Source: Chlamydiales bacterium
GTDB taxonomy: Bacteria > Chlamydiota > Chlamydiia > Chlamydiales > JAACFD01
Assembly (NCBI GenBank): GCA_009937555.1
Contig: JAACFD010000132.1
Coordinates: 1 to 6,088 of the forward strand
DNA: 6,088 nucleotides
Direction of reading: 5' to 3'
Shown here: positions 1-5,671 of the stretch, piece by piece
How the letters are laid out: each line of letters opens with the position of its first letter
How positions within the stretch are numbered: position 1 is the stretch's first letter
Position numbers and translations under genes: made by a program
The notes under the pieces: model-generated
Databases searched by the model: none
Told to the model about the DNA's origin: nothing
Seen by the model: only the letters and a program-made list of their open reading frames with translations

Positions 1-37
1 ATCTTTACTTAGATATATGCCCATAAAGAGTTTTACT

Positions 38-1546
38 TTAATTTTCTGTGTGATCATGCAGGCCTCTTTGTTTTAGCTTCTCTAGAGTTTTATTTGCTAG
101 AGGTAAAAAATCTACAGCGCTCAGTATACTTAAGTTGCCGTGATCGTCAAGTGTTTGGTGAATGAAGTTACTATTTTCCATTGGTGTATTTGCTAAGTCC
201 TCAAGCATAGCACAGGCAAATTGATATTGTTTTTCTAGATTATCTTCTGCAGATGGTTTTTGGAAAGTATTAGGGCTAAGGGTCGCTAATAATGCCTCTA
301 ATTGATTTTCGTTTAAGTGCTTAGCATTAGCTATATCAAGTCCATTGCCAAAAAGGAAGCGCTCTAAAGGAGCGTTATCTTTTTGGGAGAAAAAATAATT
401 GATAAAGCGATAGCCATGATAGTAACCAGCATTAGTATGAACCAAGTTTTTATGAATATTATAGGCATCAAAAGCTGCTCGGCTAGGGGCATTGCTCTCT
501 TTGTCAAAGTTTTTAGGGCGGTAGCTATAGCGCTCTTTATCCCAAGAATAATCACAGCCAATATGGATAAAGCGCGTTGCTCCAAGCAATTTTGCAAGTA
601 TTGTTTGGGCTTCAGATACAGTGGCCATTGGGTGCTGTATCTCAAACTTTTTATTATGATCCCAAAGCTTTTGGTGCAATAAGTCTCCTCTAATATTGAA
701 GCAGTAGGTCTTATCTTTGAAAAGTTCAAAGCTAGGAGGATAACATGAGGCCTCTAGAATAAGGCCTTTAAAGTCCTTAGTTACCTTTGAAAAAAAACGG
801 GAAAAATCAGCAGGGTCTGCCACAGTAATAAAATCTACTTCAACATCCTGTTCCATCAACAAAGGAGCGGCCTGAATTGCAGAAAAAAGCACCCCTCCTT
901 TTCGCTTTTTAAGATAAGGAATAGCAGCTTTTAAAGAAGGCCCTGCTCCCACGATAATAGCACTCTGGCCTTGGAATGCATTGGCAAGAGTGTCAATGCC
1001 TGGCGTCTCAATTAAGTGAGCTAGGTTGTCCAAACTCCGTTGAATAGGTAAAAAAGACCAAGGATTTTGTCTCCCTGAGAAAAAGGAGCGTTTAAGGTAT
1101 TTTGTTACACAGTGCACATCGAATCGAGTAAAGCTCTCATAGCCTGGATGAGCATGAACATAAGGGCGCCATGAAGGCGAATCAAGTGTTTTGAGATGCT
1201 CTAAAAGCTCATCCATGTCACAAAAAACACTACCTTCTTTTTTACAAAGATTATGGGTGAAAATTTCTTTAAAGGGCTCATAGGTGATAACTTCAATTGA
1301 GCTGAGCTTCTTTATAGCTTTAATTAAGTAGCCTAAGCCATGGCCAAGCAAAATAAGATGACTGACTTTGTTAGCAGAGAGTTTTTTTAAGATTTCCTCT
1401 GCTTGTTTTTCAGATGATTCTAAAGGGTGGTATTGGCTGTGGATTAAGCAATTGGCTATTTTTAAACTAAACTGCTCGCTTGAGCTTTTGACGGGAATCT
1501 TCTCAATGCCCAAGCCTAAAGAAGTATGAAAAAAAGATGTTGTCAT
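38..1546 (-). CDS. DUF115 / MptE-like (Maf-type) family protein
   Basis: This 502-residue protein looks like a complete member of the DUF115 family, which includes the motility-associated factor (Maf) proteins implicated in sugar transfer to flagellin and archaeal MptE-type pterin pyrophosphokinases. Visible family features are a glycine-rich turn in an N-terminal Rossmann-like part (HLILLGHGLGY, 63-73), the core GAGPSL motif at 200-205 preceded by a hydrophobic strand (AIIV), a TVADP strand end at 241-245, and IHIGCDYSW at 327-335 in the place of the usual hydrophobic-GxD motif. There is no signal peptide or membrane segment, so it is probably cytosolic. The ATG at 1546 is the first good start; its Shine-Dalgarno is poor (AGATGG upstream at best). 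It stands alone, divergent from the coiled-coil gene, with no flagellar or nonulosonic-acid genes in view. The family call is firm, but the substrate is unknown. A glycosyltransferase role is inferred from relatives. Confidence 0.85.
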   Translation of the reverse strand: MTTSFFHTSLGLGIEKIPVKSSSEQFSLKIANCLIHSQYHPLESSEKQAEEILKKLSANKVSHLILLGHGLGYLIKAIKKLSSIEVITYEPFKEIFTHNLCKKEGSVFCDMDELLEHLKTLDSPSWRPYVHAHPGYESFTRFDVHCVTKYLKRSFFSGRQNPWSFLPIQRSLDNLAHLIETPGIDTLANAFQGQSAIIVGAGPSLKAAIPYLKKRKGGVLFSAIQAAPLLMEQDVEVDFITVADPADFSRFFSKVTKDFKGLILEASCYPPSFELFKDKTYCFNIRGDLLHQKLWDHNKKFEIQHPMATVSEAQTILAKLLGATRFIHIGCDYSWDKERYSYRPKNFDKESNAPSRAAFDAYNIHKNLVHTNAGYYHGYRFINYFFSQKDNAPLERFLFGNGLDIANAKHLNENQLEALLATLSPNTFQKPSAEDNLEKQYQFACAMLEDLANTPMENSNFIHQTLDDHGNLSILSAVDFLPLANKTLEKLKQRGLHDHTEN

Positions 1547-1664
1547 ATGCCATCTAGTACATGTTTAAAATTATTTTAATACATAGTGTAAAAGCACTTT
1601 TAAATCGAGTAATTAAAATTTTATCTAGAGAAAACGAATTGAGAAATAGCTGTGAACCTTTTCT

Positions 1665-1693
1665 TTGCTTTAAATTAAACTAAAACTTATAAT
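1665..1693 (+). promoter_or_regulatory. Sigma70-type promoter of the first coiled-coil gene
   Basis: A perfect TATAAT -10 box lies at 1688-1693. A TTGCTT -35-like hexamer (three of six consensus bases) lies at 1665-1670, with a 17-base spacer. Transcription would start near 1700. That leaves a short leader of about 20 nt before the GGAGG at 1721-1725, and about 158 nt before the TTG at 1858. The surrounding AT-rich gap also separates the divergent DUF115 gene, for which I see no convincing promoter. Confidence 0.6.
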
Positions 1694-1720
1694 GTAAGGC
1701 ATTAACTGACAATTACCTTT

Positions 1721-1725
1721 GGAGG
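1721..1725 (+). promoter_or_regulatory. Strong Shine-Dalgarno without a normal start codon
   Basis: GGAGG lies just downstream of the promoter. In the reading frame of the following coiled-coil gene, the first initiation-capable codon at workable spacing is ATA at 1735 (9 nt away). An ATT at 1726 abuts the site and is too close. TTG at 1727 is in another frame and stops at once (TAG at 1736). ATG at 1751 is also out of frame and is followed by CGT then TAA. The site therefore points to a start upstream of the first ATG/GTG/TTG option of the gene (TTG at 1858). Confidence 0.6.
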
Positions 1726-1734
1726 ATTGAAAAA

Positions 1735-1857
1735 ATAGGTCATTTTCAACATGCGTTAAGCAGTATTAGATCAATACCATGGTCAAGATATTATGGGGAG
1801 TTTAACAAAGTATGTAACACAAAAAATGCTCGTAGAGCAGGTCTAGCAACCCTAGAT
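1735..1857 (+). other. Probable 41-codon N-terminal extension of the coiled-coil gene
   Basis: The frame of the TTG-started gene is open upstream to a TAA at 1690-1692. From ATA at 1735 it adds 41 codons before the TTG at 1858, giving 598 residues in total. The added peptide contains IPWSRYYGEFNKVC and then a basic stretch (KNARRAG) that would sit just before the hydrophobic anchor, as expected for positive-inside topology. The TTG at 1858 has no clear ribosome site (only an AGG about 17 nt upstream), while the GGAGG at 1721 fits 1735. This is an inference from spacing and frame. An ATA start is very rare, and a base error that destroyed a normal start is the main alternative. Confidence 0.5.
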
Positions 1858-3531
1858 TTGGCGACAAAAAATCCTTTAGGAGTGATTGCTACTGCGGCTT
1901 TAGTTATTCTAGCCTGGGAATTTAAAAAAGAGCGTAATGAGCACCAAGCAAAGCAAAAAGAAGCTGAAAGTAAATTACTAAAGCAAAAAAAACAGAATGA
2001 AGCCCAAAGCGAAACTCACCAAATTCTAGAGCGAGAGCTTCAACTACAAAAAGCAAGAGAAGTAGCTAAAGAGCAAGCAAAAACAAGAAGAATTAGTGAT
2101 GATTTTGACAGATTTAAAAGAGAAAGCGCTGGTGGTGATACGGTTCCTAGGTCGGAAGCTACTCGTCTTGCAGATGAAGCTGCAGTGCAAGCAAGTCTAC
2201 TAGCTAAGACAGAAGTTACTGATCGCTTATCTACAGTTTTAGGATGGGATGTGTCTCGAAATGGAGAAGCTACACTAGATGGTCTTATTGATCTAATAGA
2301 GGGATATGTTGAAGCTTATCGAGAAAATCAACTCTTGAAGCTTGGCGTATTAGAAAGACTTAACGAGCTTCTTACTAAATATGGAATTACTTCTTTAAAC
2401 GATCTATCAGAGTTTGATCCAAAAGTTCTTGAAGAAAGCGTTAATGCTAGTATTTTAGAGGCAGGAGACACAGGAGCTGCTAGCGCTAGAGGAGAGCTCT
2501 CCGAAATGTTAAACTCTATTTATGATCAAGTTGCAGATGGTCGCGGTTCTAAGGATGTAAGCTTTGAACAAGTAGGCAGTGCTATTGACGCTTTAGCTCA
2601 AAGAGAATTAGAAGTAAGAGCTGCTTTAGAAAAATTAGAAAAAGAGACATTAATAGTATTGAGAAAGGAAAATCAAACTCTTAAATTAGCTAATGATGAG
2701 CTTAAAGAGCAGATCAGGTCTCTTTCAGTATCAGTTGACCCAATGTTAACCCCAAGTAAAACTCTAGCTCCTGAGCATGTTTCTAGTACAATAGACTTCA
2801 GAATTCGGGCTGCTGTTACAAAAGCTCTAGAAGATCAGGCCTTAGAACATAAAAAAGCTCTAAGAAAAGAGACTGAAGCAGCTAGGCTTATAATAGAAAA
2901 AGCTTCACAAGAAAATACAGAACTCAGAAAGAGAGTAGAAGCTGCTGAGTTAGCTAGTCAGCAAGCAAGCAGATCTATTGAAGAGAGGGCTAGAGAAAAT
3001 AGAGATTTACAGGCCAGGTTTGCCTCTTTATTAGAAGAAGTAGAGAGTCACAAAGCTAAAGCTGCAAAATGGCATGAGCTGCACACTCAACTTCAACATG
3101 CTCATGCGCGTACTGTTGCTGAGGCTAGGGGAACCCCGAGAAGTGCTATGAAAGGTGGCCGAGGGCACGATCGTGGACGAACTCCTAATAGAGTTAGCTT
3201 TACACCAGGTAGAGAAGGTGAACGCAGCCATAGCCCTATAATGACACCTACTGAGATAGCAAGACAAAGGGAAGCAGAAGAAACTCTACGCTTAGAAGCA
3301 TTGAAGAAAGCTTCAGCAGATGAGAGAGCTGATCATGAAGATGGCTCTGAAGATGGCTCTTCTTTGGCATCAGGAAGGCCTAAACGAAATCGTAGAGCAC
3401 CACAGAAAATGACGGGCTCAATGACTCCTGGTGGCGTTCATTATGCTGTAGAAGACGCCGTTGATGTAAAGGGCAAGGGTGGCCGTGGTGGCGGCCGTGG
3501 TGGCAAAGGTGGCCGTGGTAAGAGAAAATAA
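1858..3531 (+). CDS. Membrane-anchored coiled-coil protein with RGG-like basic tail
   Basis: I do not recognise this gene. From the TTG at 1858 it has 557 residues; the true start may be near 1735. A short hydrophobic segment (about 7-20, GVIATAALVILAW) is followed by a highly charged helix rich in K, E, Q and A (about 21-92). A less repetitive region (about 120-250) includes LGWDVSRNGEATLDGLIDLI and may be globular. More coiled coil follows at 250-290 and about 317-415. From about 424 the chain turns low-complexity: T/S-P sites at 426, 442, 449, 459 and 463, RVSF at 445-448, a charged helix at about 465-495, a basic cluster PKRNRRAPQK at 508-517, and a Gly-Arg-Lys tail at 538-557. It has no cysteine in this 557-residue form. 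The likely topology is an inner-membrane anchor with a rod and a nucleic-acid- or partner-binding tail. It has its own promoter (1665-1693) and terminator (3598-3629). A cell-structure scaffold, a nucleoid-binding protein and a host-targeted protein are all possible. The ORF itself is secure, its function is not. Confidence 0.85.
   Translation: MATKNPLGVIATAALVILAWEFKKERNEHQAKQKEAESKLLKQKKQNEAQSETHQILERELQLQKAREVAKEQAKTRRISDDFDRFKRESAGGDTVPRSEATRLADEAAVQASLLAKTEVTDRLSTVLGWDVSRNGEATLDGLIDLIEGYVEAYRENQLLKLGVLERLNELLTKYGITSLNDLSEFDPKVLEESVNASILEAGDTGAASARGELSEMLNSIYDQVADGRGSKDVSFEQVGSAIDALAQRELEVRAALEKLEKETLIVLRKENQTLKLANDELKEQIRSLSVSVDPMLTPSKTLAPEHVSSTIDFRIRAAVTKALEDQALEHKKALRKETEAARLIIEKASQENTELRKRVEAAELASQQASRSIEERARENRDLQARFASLLEEVESHKAKAAKWHELHTQLQHAHARTVAEARGTPRSAMKGGRGHDRGRTPNRVSFTPGREGERSHSPIMTPTEIARQREAEETLRLEALKKASADERADHEDGSEDGSSLASGRPKRNRRAPQKMTGSMTPGGVHYAVEDAVDVKGKGGRGGGRGGKGGRGKRK
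3337..3360 (+). repeat. 12-bp tandem duplication inside the coiled-coil gene
   Basis: GAAGATGGCTCT occurs twice in direct succession (3337-3348 and 3349-3360), encoding EDGS twice. It keeps the frame and lies in the acidic linker just before the basic cluster. It looks like a recent slippage or duplication event, in keeping with a disordered, fast-changing tail. Confidence 0.85.
3478..3519 (+). repeat. GC-rich 12-bp repeat encoding the GGRG tail
   Basis: The unit GGYGGCCGTGGT occurs at 3478-3489, 3490-3501 and 3508-3519, with GGCAAA between the second and third copies. Each unit encodes Gly-Gly-Arg-Gly. The tract is far richer in G and C than the rest of the gene and uses GGT, GGC and CGT, whereas most arginines elsewhere in the gene are AGA. 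This suggests expansion of a short repeat rather than ordinary point evolution. Confidence 0.85.
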
Positions 3532-3597
3532 CACGGTTGCAATTACTATTTAGCCCTTAGTAGGGGTATTAACAGTATCCTTCAAATACTTAAAAAC

Positions 3598-3629
3598 CTA
3601 AGAGTGCACTCGCATTCTTAGTTTTTTTT
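3598..3629 (+). terminator. Intrinsic terminator after the first coiled-coil gene
   Basis: A 10-bp stem pairs 3598-3607 with 3612-3621, with one G-T wobble and a four-base ACTC loop. Eight T residues follow directly (3622-3629). An A run before the stem could extend pairing with the T run after one mismatch. It lies about 65 nt past the TAA, so the two coiled-coil genes are probably separate transcripts. Confidence 0.85.
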
Positions 3630-3668
3630 CTGCTCTTTATATTATCTTAAGTACTACTTAATCAAGGC

Positions 3669-3696
3669 TTTAAAGTTTTACGGTATTATTTATACT
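3669..3696 (+). promoter_or_regulatory. Candidate sigma70-type promoter of the second coiled-coil gene
   Basis: TATACT at 3691-3696 is a good -10 box. TTTAAA at 3669-3674 is a mediocre -35 with a 16-base spacer. It lies between the preceding terminator and the start codon, where a promoter is needed. TATTAT at 3684-3689 is an alternative -10 in the same AT-rich stretch. Confidence 0.45.
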
Positions 3697-3711
3697 AAAA
3701 ATTTTAAAACG

Positions 3712-3717
3712 AGAGGA
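3712..3717 (+). promoter_or_regulatory. Ribosome binding site of the second coiled-coil gene
   Basis: AGAGGA ends 5 nt before the ATG at 3723. This fixes that ATG as the start and contrasts with the first coiled-coil gene, whose Shine-Dalgarno has no normal start codon. Confidence 0.75.
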
Positions 3718-3722
3718 ATACT

Positions 3723-5225
3723 ATGAGCTCATTTTTAAGACCACTAGTGGTATTTGGAGCAGGTGCAGTAGCTGGCTATTTTGTTTCTACTAGTCAAGCT
3801 GAGACAAAAAAAGATGAGACGATCACATCGCTTGAAGCGCAGGTCCATAATTTATATAAAGCAGCAACAGAAAGACAAAAAGAGCTAATAAGTCTACGCG
3901 AAGAAGTTAAGGTGGTAGAGCTAGCAACTGATCAGCTTGAAGGAGTAGAAGGCTCTGTAGATGAACTTGCTATTATAACACAGTTGAAGGCGGCACCAGA
4001 TTCTGTAGATATTGATTCAATTAGAGATGAAATTCGCGAAGAGTTTGAAGTACAACTTGAAGAAGTGCAAAGGGAATATAATGAAGAAATCTCTGGGGTA
4101 CAAGATCAGTTAAAAAATGCCCTGTTCTCACTTTCAAAAGTAAAGGGAGATTTAAGAGAGGCAAGAAAAGGTCTTGCTAAAGTAGCAGACCTAGAAGCTA
4201 CTGCTGAGGCTCATACAGCACTTGTTGCTAAATATAGAGAGCTAGAAGAGCGTTTATCTTCTGTATCTGTTAAAGCTGACTCTGCAGAGGCCTCAGTGCA
4301 AGTCGATATTGGAACTTTAGAATCTGAGCAGGAAAGCTCAAGGCAAATTAAAGAAGCGCTTAGTTCTTTTGCTGCCGAGTGTGAAAAGCTATTCAAAACT
4401 CAAGTTGAGATTATTGAACAGGGCAAGCTTAAAGCTTTAGAGAGTTCTTTAGATACCTTAGCTCTTTCGGTCGATACTTTAGCAAAGCAGCTAAAGCTAT
4501 TAAAAGAGCAAAAAAAGGCTTATGTAAAAAAAGCACACTTAGAGCGTCTAAAAGTAACTTTTGAGAGGAAAGTAACAGACTTAGAGCTAGCTTTAGATAG
4601 TAAAACTGAAGAGTATCGCTTACTTAGCACAAGAATGTTAGAAGTATCTGGACAGTTACGTGATGCAATTGATGAGAAAGATGAGATTATTGCTGCTATG
4701 GGAGCAAGTAGTCACACAGAGAGCTACAAACAAGAGCTACTGAGTTTAATTGAGCAAAAGCAAGAGCTAGATACTGCAAGAAAAAACTTAGTTACTTTAA
4801 AAGCTGAGAAGCTAGAACTTTTAGCAACTAATCAACGATTGACAGAAGCTTTAGATAAAAAGCAGCTTGAAATTAATAGACTAGAAGCCTTGACTCGTTC
4901 ACAAGCTGAAGAAATCGTAAACTTAAAAGCTGAGAATTTAGCTATAAAAGAACAAGCAAGCCAAAGAGAAGAAGAACTTTTAGCAAGGATTACTCTTCAA
5001 GAAGAAGAGTTAGTAGAGCTAAGAGAAAGAGTTCGTATTCTTGAAGAAGGCGAAGTGGATACAACTGATGTTGATAGCTTAAGAAGAGAACTACGTTCTG
5101 CTACAGGAAAGATAGGTAAGTTAGAAAGGTATCAAGAGCGTTTAATAACTGATAGAGATAGCTGGAAACAAAAGGCGCAGCAAAAGCCTGCTGCAGCAAA
5201 ATCTAGTGGAGCAAAAAAGCGTTAA
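3723..5225 (+). CDS. Membrane-anchored long coiled-coil protein
   Basis: I do not recognise this 500-residue protein. It opens with a single hydrophobic, glycine-rich segment (about 5-21, LRPLVVFGAGAVAGYFV) with one arginine ahead of it. No convincing signal-peptidase site follows, so it is likely an N-terminal anchor. Nearly everything from 30 to 485 is heptad-like charged helix (for example EIREEFEVQLEEVQREY near 103-119 and the run from about 335 to 442). Probable breaks lie around 75-100, 180-205, 325-332 and 443-450. There is one cysteine (220) and one tryptophan (481). The C-terminus is short, lysine- and alanine-rich and probably disordered (QKPAAAKSSGAKKR). The design parallels the gene before it (anchor, rod, basic tail) but without RGG repeats, and I see no clear sequence identity between them. 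Structural, septation, tethering or host-interaction roles are all possible. SMC, myosin or tropomyosin hits would be composition artefacts. The stop overlaps the stop of the convergent holC-like gene by 4 nt. Confidence 0.85.
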   Translation: MSSFLRPLVVFGAGAVAGYFVSTSQAETKKDETITSLEAQVHNLYKAATERQKELISLREEVKVVELATDQLEGVEGSVDELAIITQLKAAPDSVDIDSIRDEIREEFEVQLEEVQREYNEEISGVQDQLKNALFSLSKVKGDLREARKGLAKVADLEATAEAHTALVAKYRELEERLSSVSVKADSAEASVQVDIGTLESEQESSRQIKEALSSFAAECEKLFKTQVEIIEQGKLKALESSLDTLALSVDTLAKQLKLLKEQKKAYVKKAHLERLKVTFERKVTDLELALDSKTEEYRLLSTRMLEVSGQLRDAIDEKDEIIAAMGASSHTESYKQELLSLIEQKQELDTARKNLVTLKAEKLELLATNQRLTEALDKKQLEINRLEALTRSQAEEIVNLKAENLAIKEQASQREEELLARITLQEEELVELRERVRILEEGEVDTTDVDSLRRELRSATGKIGKLERYQERLITDRDSWKQKAQQKPAAAKSSGAKKR

Positions 5226-5671
5226 TATACGTGATTACCTAAGTGATCTAATAAGGCTTGAGCCGATTCAAAGGAGTAACAATTTGTTACTCCTTTTTCA
5301 TTTAAAAAATCTTCAGTTTGTTTTTTCTCTTCTTCACTTGAGAGCATGTAAATGAGGTAGCTGTTTTTGTCAAAAATAGTATGTGAAGAGAAGTTGAAAA
5401 AGAAGCTAGCTTCAAAAAAGCTTTGGTTTTCATAACTTATAACTAGAGGCTCATAAAGCTTTTGAGCTTCAGCATTACTATCGATAAAAGTAGAGGGGAT
5501 AAAGCTGTTTTTAGGGAATTTCCAAAAATAGTCTTCAATAAAGTTTTTAGCCTTTTCGTCCTCACAAACAACACCCAAGCATTTTCTTTGTTCCCAAAAG
5601 AAATTTGCACACTGCTTTAAAAGTTGAAGGCGCTCTTTTGAGTTTTTTAAACTTAAAGTGCAGGCTATCAT
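5222..5671 (-). CDS. holC: DNA polymerase III chi subunit-like protein
   Basis: This 149-residue protein has the length and layout of HolC. Chi links the clamp-loader complex, through psi, to single-stranded DNA-binding protein during replication. The match is clearest in the middle: a strand and acidic turn GVVCEDEKAKNFIEDYFW (33-50) corresponds to the family's strand-CEDxxxAxxLDxxLW. It is followed by NSFIPS (55-60) at the place of the usual FLPH. A central hydrophobic strand (89-93, SFFFN) and a C-terminal helix-strand-helix (about 111-144) complete the fold order. The histidine and several family-typical residues are replaced, so it is a divergent member. It overlaps the upstream DUF502 gene by ATGA, which suggests translational coupling. 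Its ribosome site is weak (AAAGAGAA). In many proteobacteria holC follows pepA; that arrangement is not seen here. The last third of the gene carries the neighbour's terminator. Confidence 0.65.
   Translation of the reverse strand: MIACTLSLKNSKERLQLLKQCANFFWEQRKCLGVVCEDEKAKNFIEDYFWKFPKNSFIPSTFIDSNAEAQKLYEPLVISYENQSFFEASFFFNFSSHTIFDKNSYLIYMLSSEEEKKQTEDFLNEKGVTNCYSFESAQALLDHLGNHVY
5270..5298 (+). terminator. Intrinsic terminator of the second coiled-coil gene, inside holC
   Basis: A perfect 11-bp inverted repeat (5270-5280 with 5286-5296) flanks a five-base AATTT loop. The T run spans 5294-5298 on the plus strand. It starts 45 nt after the coiled-coil stop. On the minus strand the arm is followed by only three T residues, so it should act mainly for plus-strand transcription. 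The same bases encode KGVTNCYSFE of the holC-like protein. Confidence 0.8.

Noticed and set aside
1..37. Possible terminator after the DUF115 gene
   Set aside because: Only a weak CTTTA/TAAAG pairing with no T run on the minus strand; the real end may lie outside the window.
383..682. Plus-strand open frame of 99 codons within the DUF115 gene
   Set aside because: It lies wholly antisense to a well-supported family gene, and its peptide is a low-information hydrophobic mix with no family resemblance.
364..729. Second minus-strand open frame inside the DUF115 gene
   Set aside because: It is a different frame of the same strand, fully covered by the DUF115 coding sequence, whose motifs fix the true frame.
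1727..1738. TTG-AAA-AAA-TAG minimal leader peptide next to GGAGG
   Set aside because: The TTG is only 1 nt from the Shine-Dalgarno, too close for initiation, and the peptide would be three residues.
3031..3267. Minus-strand open frame within the first coiled-coil gene
   Set aside because: It is antisense to the coiled-coil and Arg/Gly-rich region; its serine-rich peptide is what the reverse of such codons gives. No promoter or ribosome site was seen.
3564..3590. Short AGTAT/ATACT inverted repeat after the first coiled-coil gene
   Set aside because: It is a five-base stem in AT-rich DNA with no T run; the stronger hairpin at 3598-3629 explains termination.
4211..4396. Minus-strand open frame within the second coiled-coil gene
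   Set aside because: It is short, serine- and leucine-rich, and antisense to a continuous heptad pattern; a shadow of the GAG/GAA/GCT-rich coding strand.
3723..5225. SMC, myosin or phage tape-measure identity for the second coiled-coil protein
   Set aside because: There are no Walker A, Walker B or hinge motifs, no phage neighbours, and coiled-coil composition alone gives such matches.
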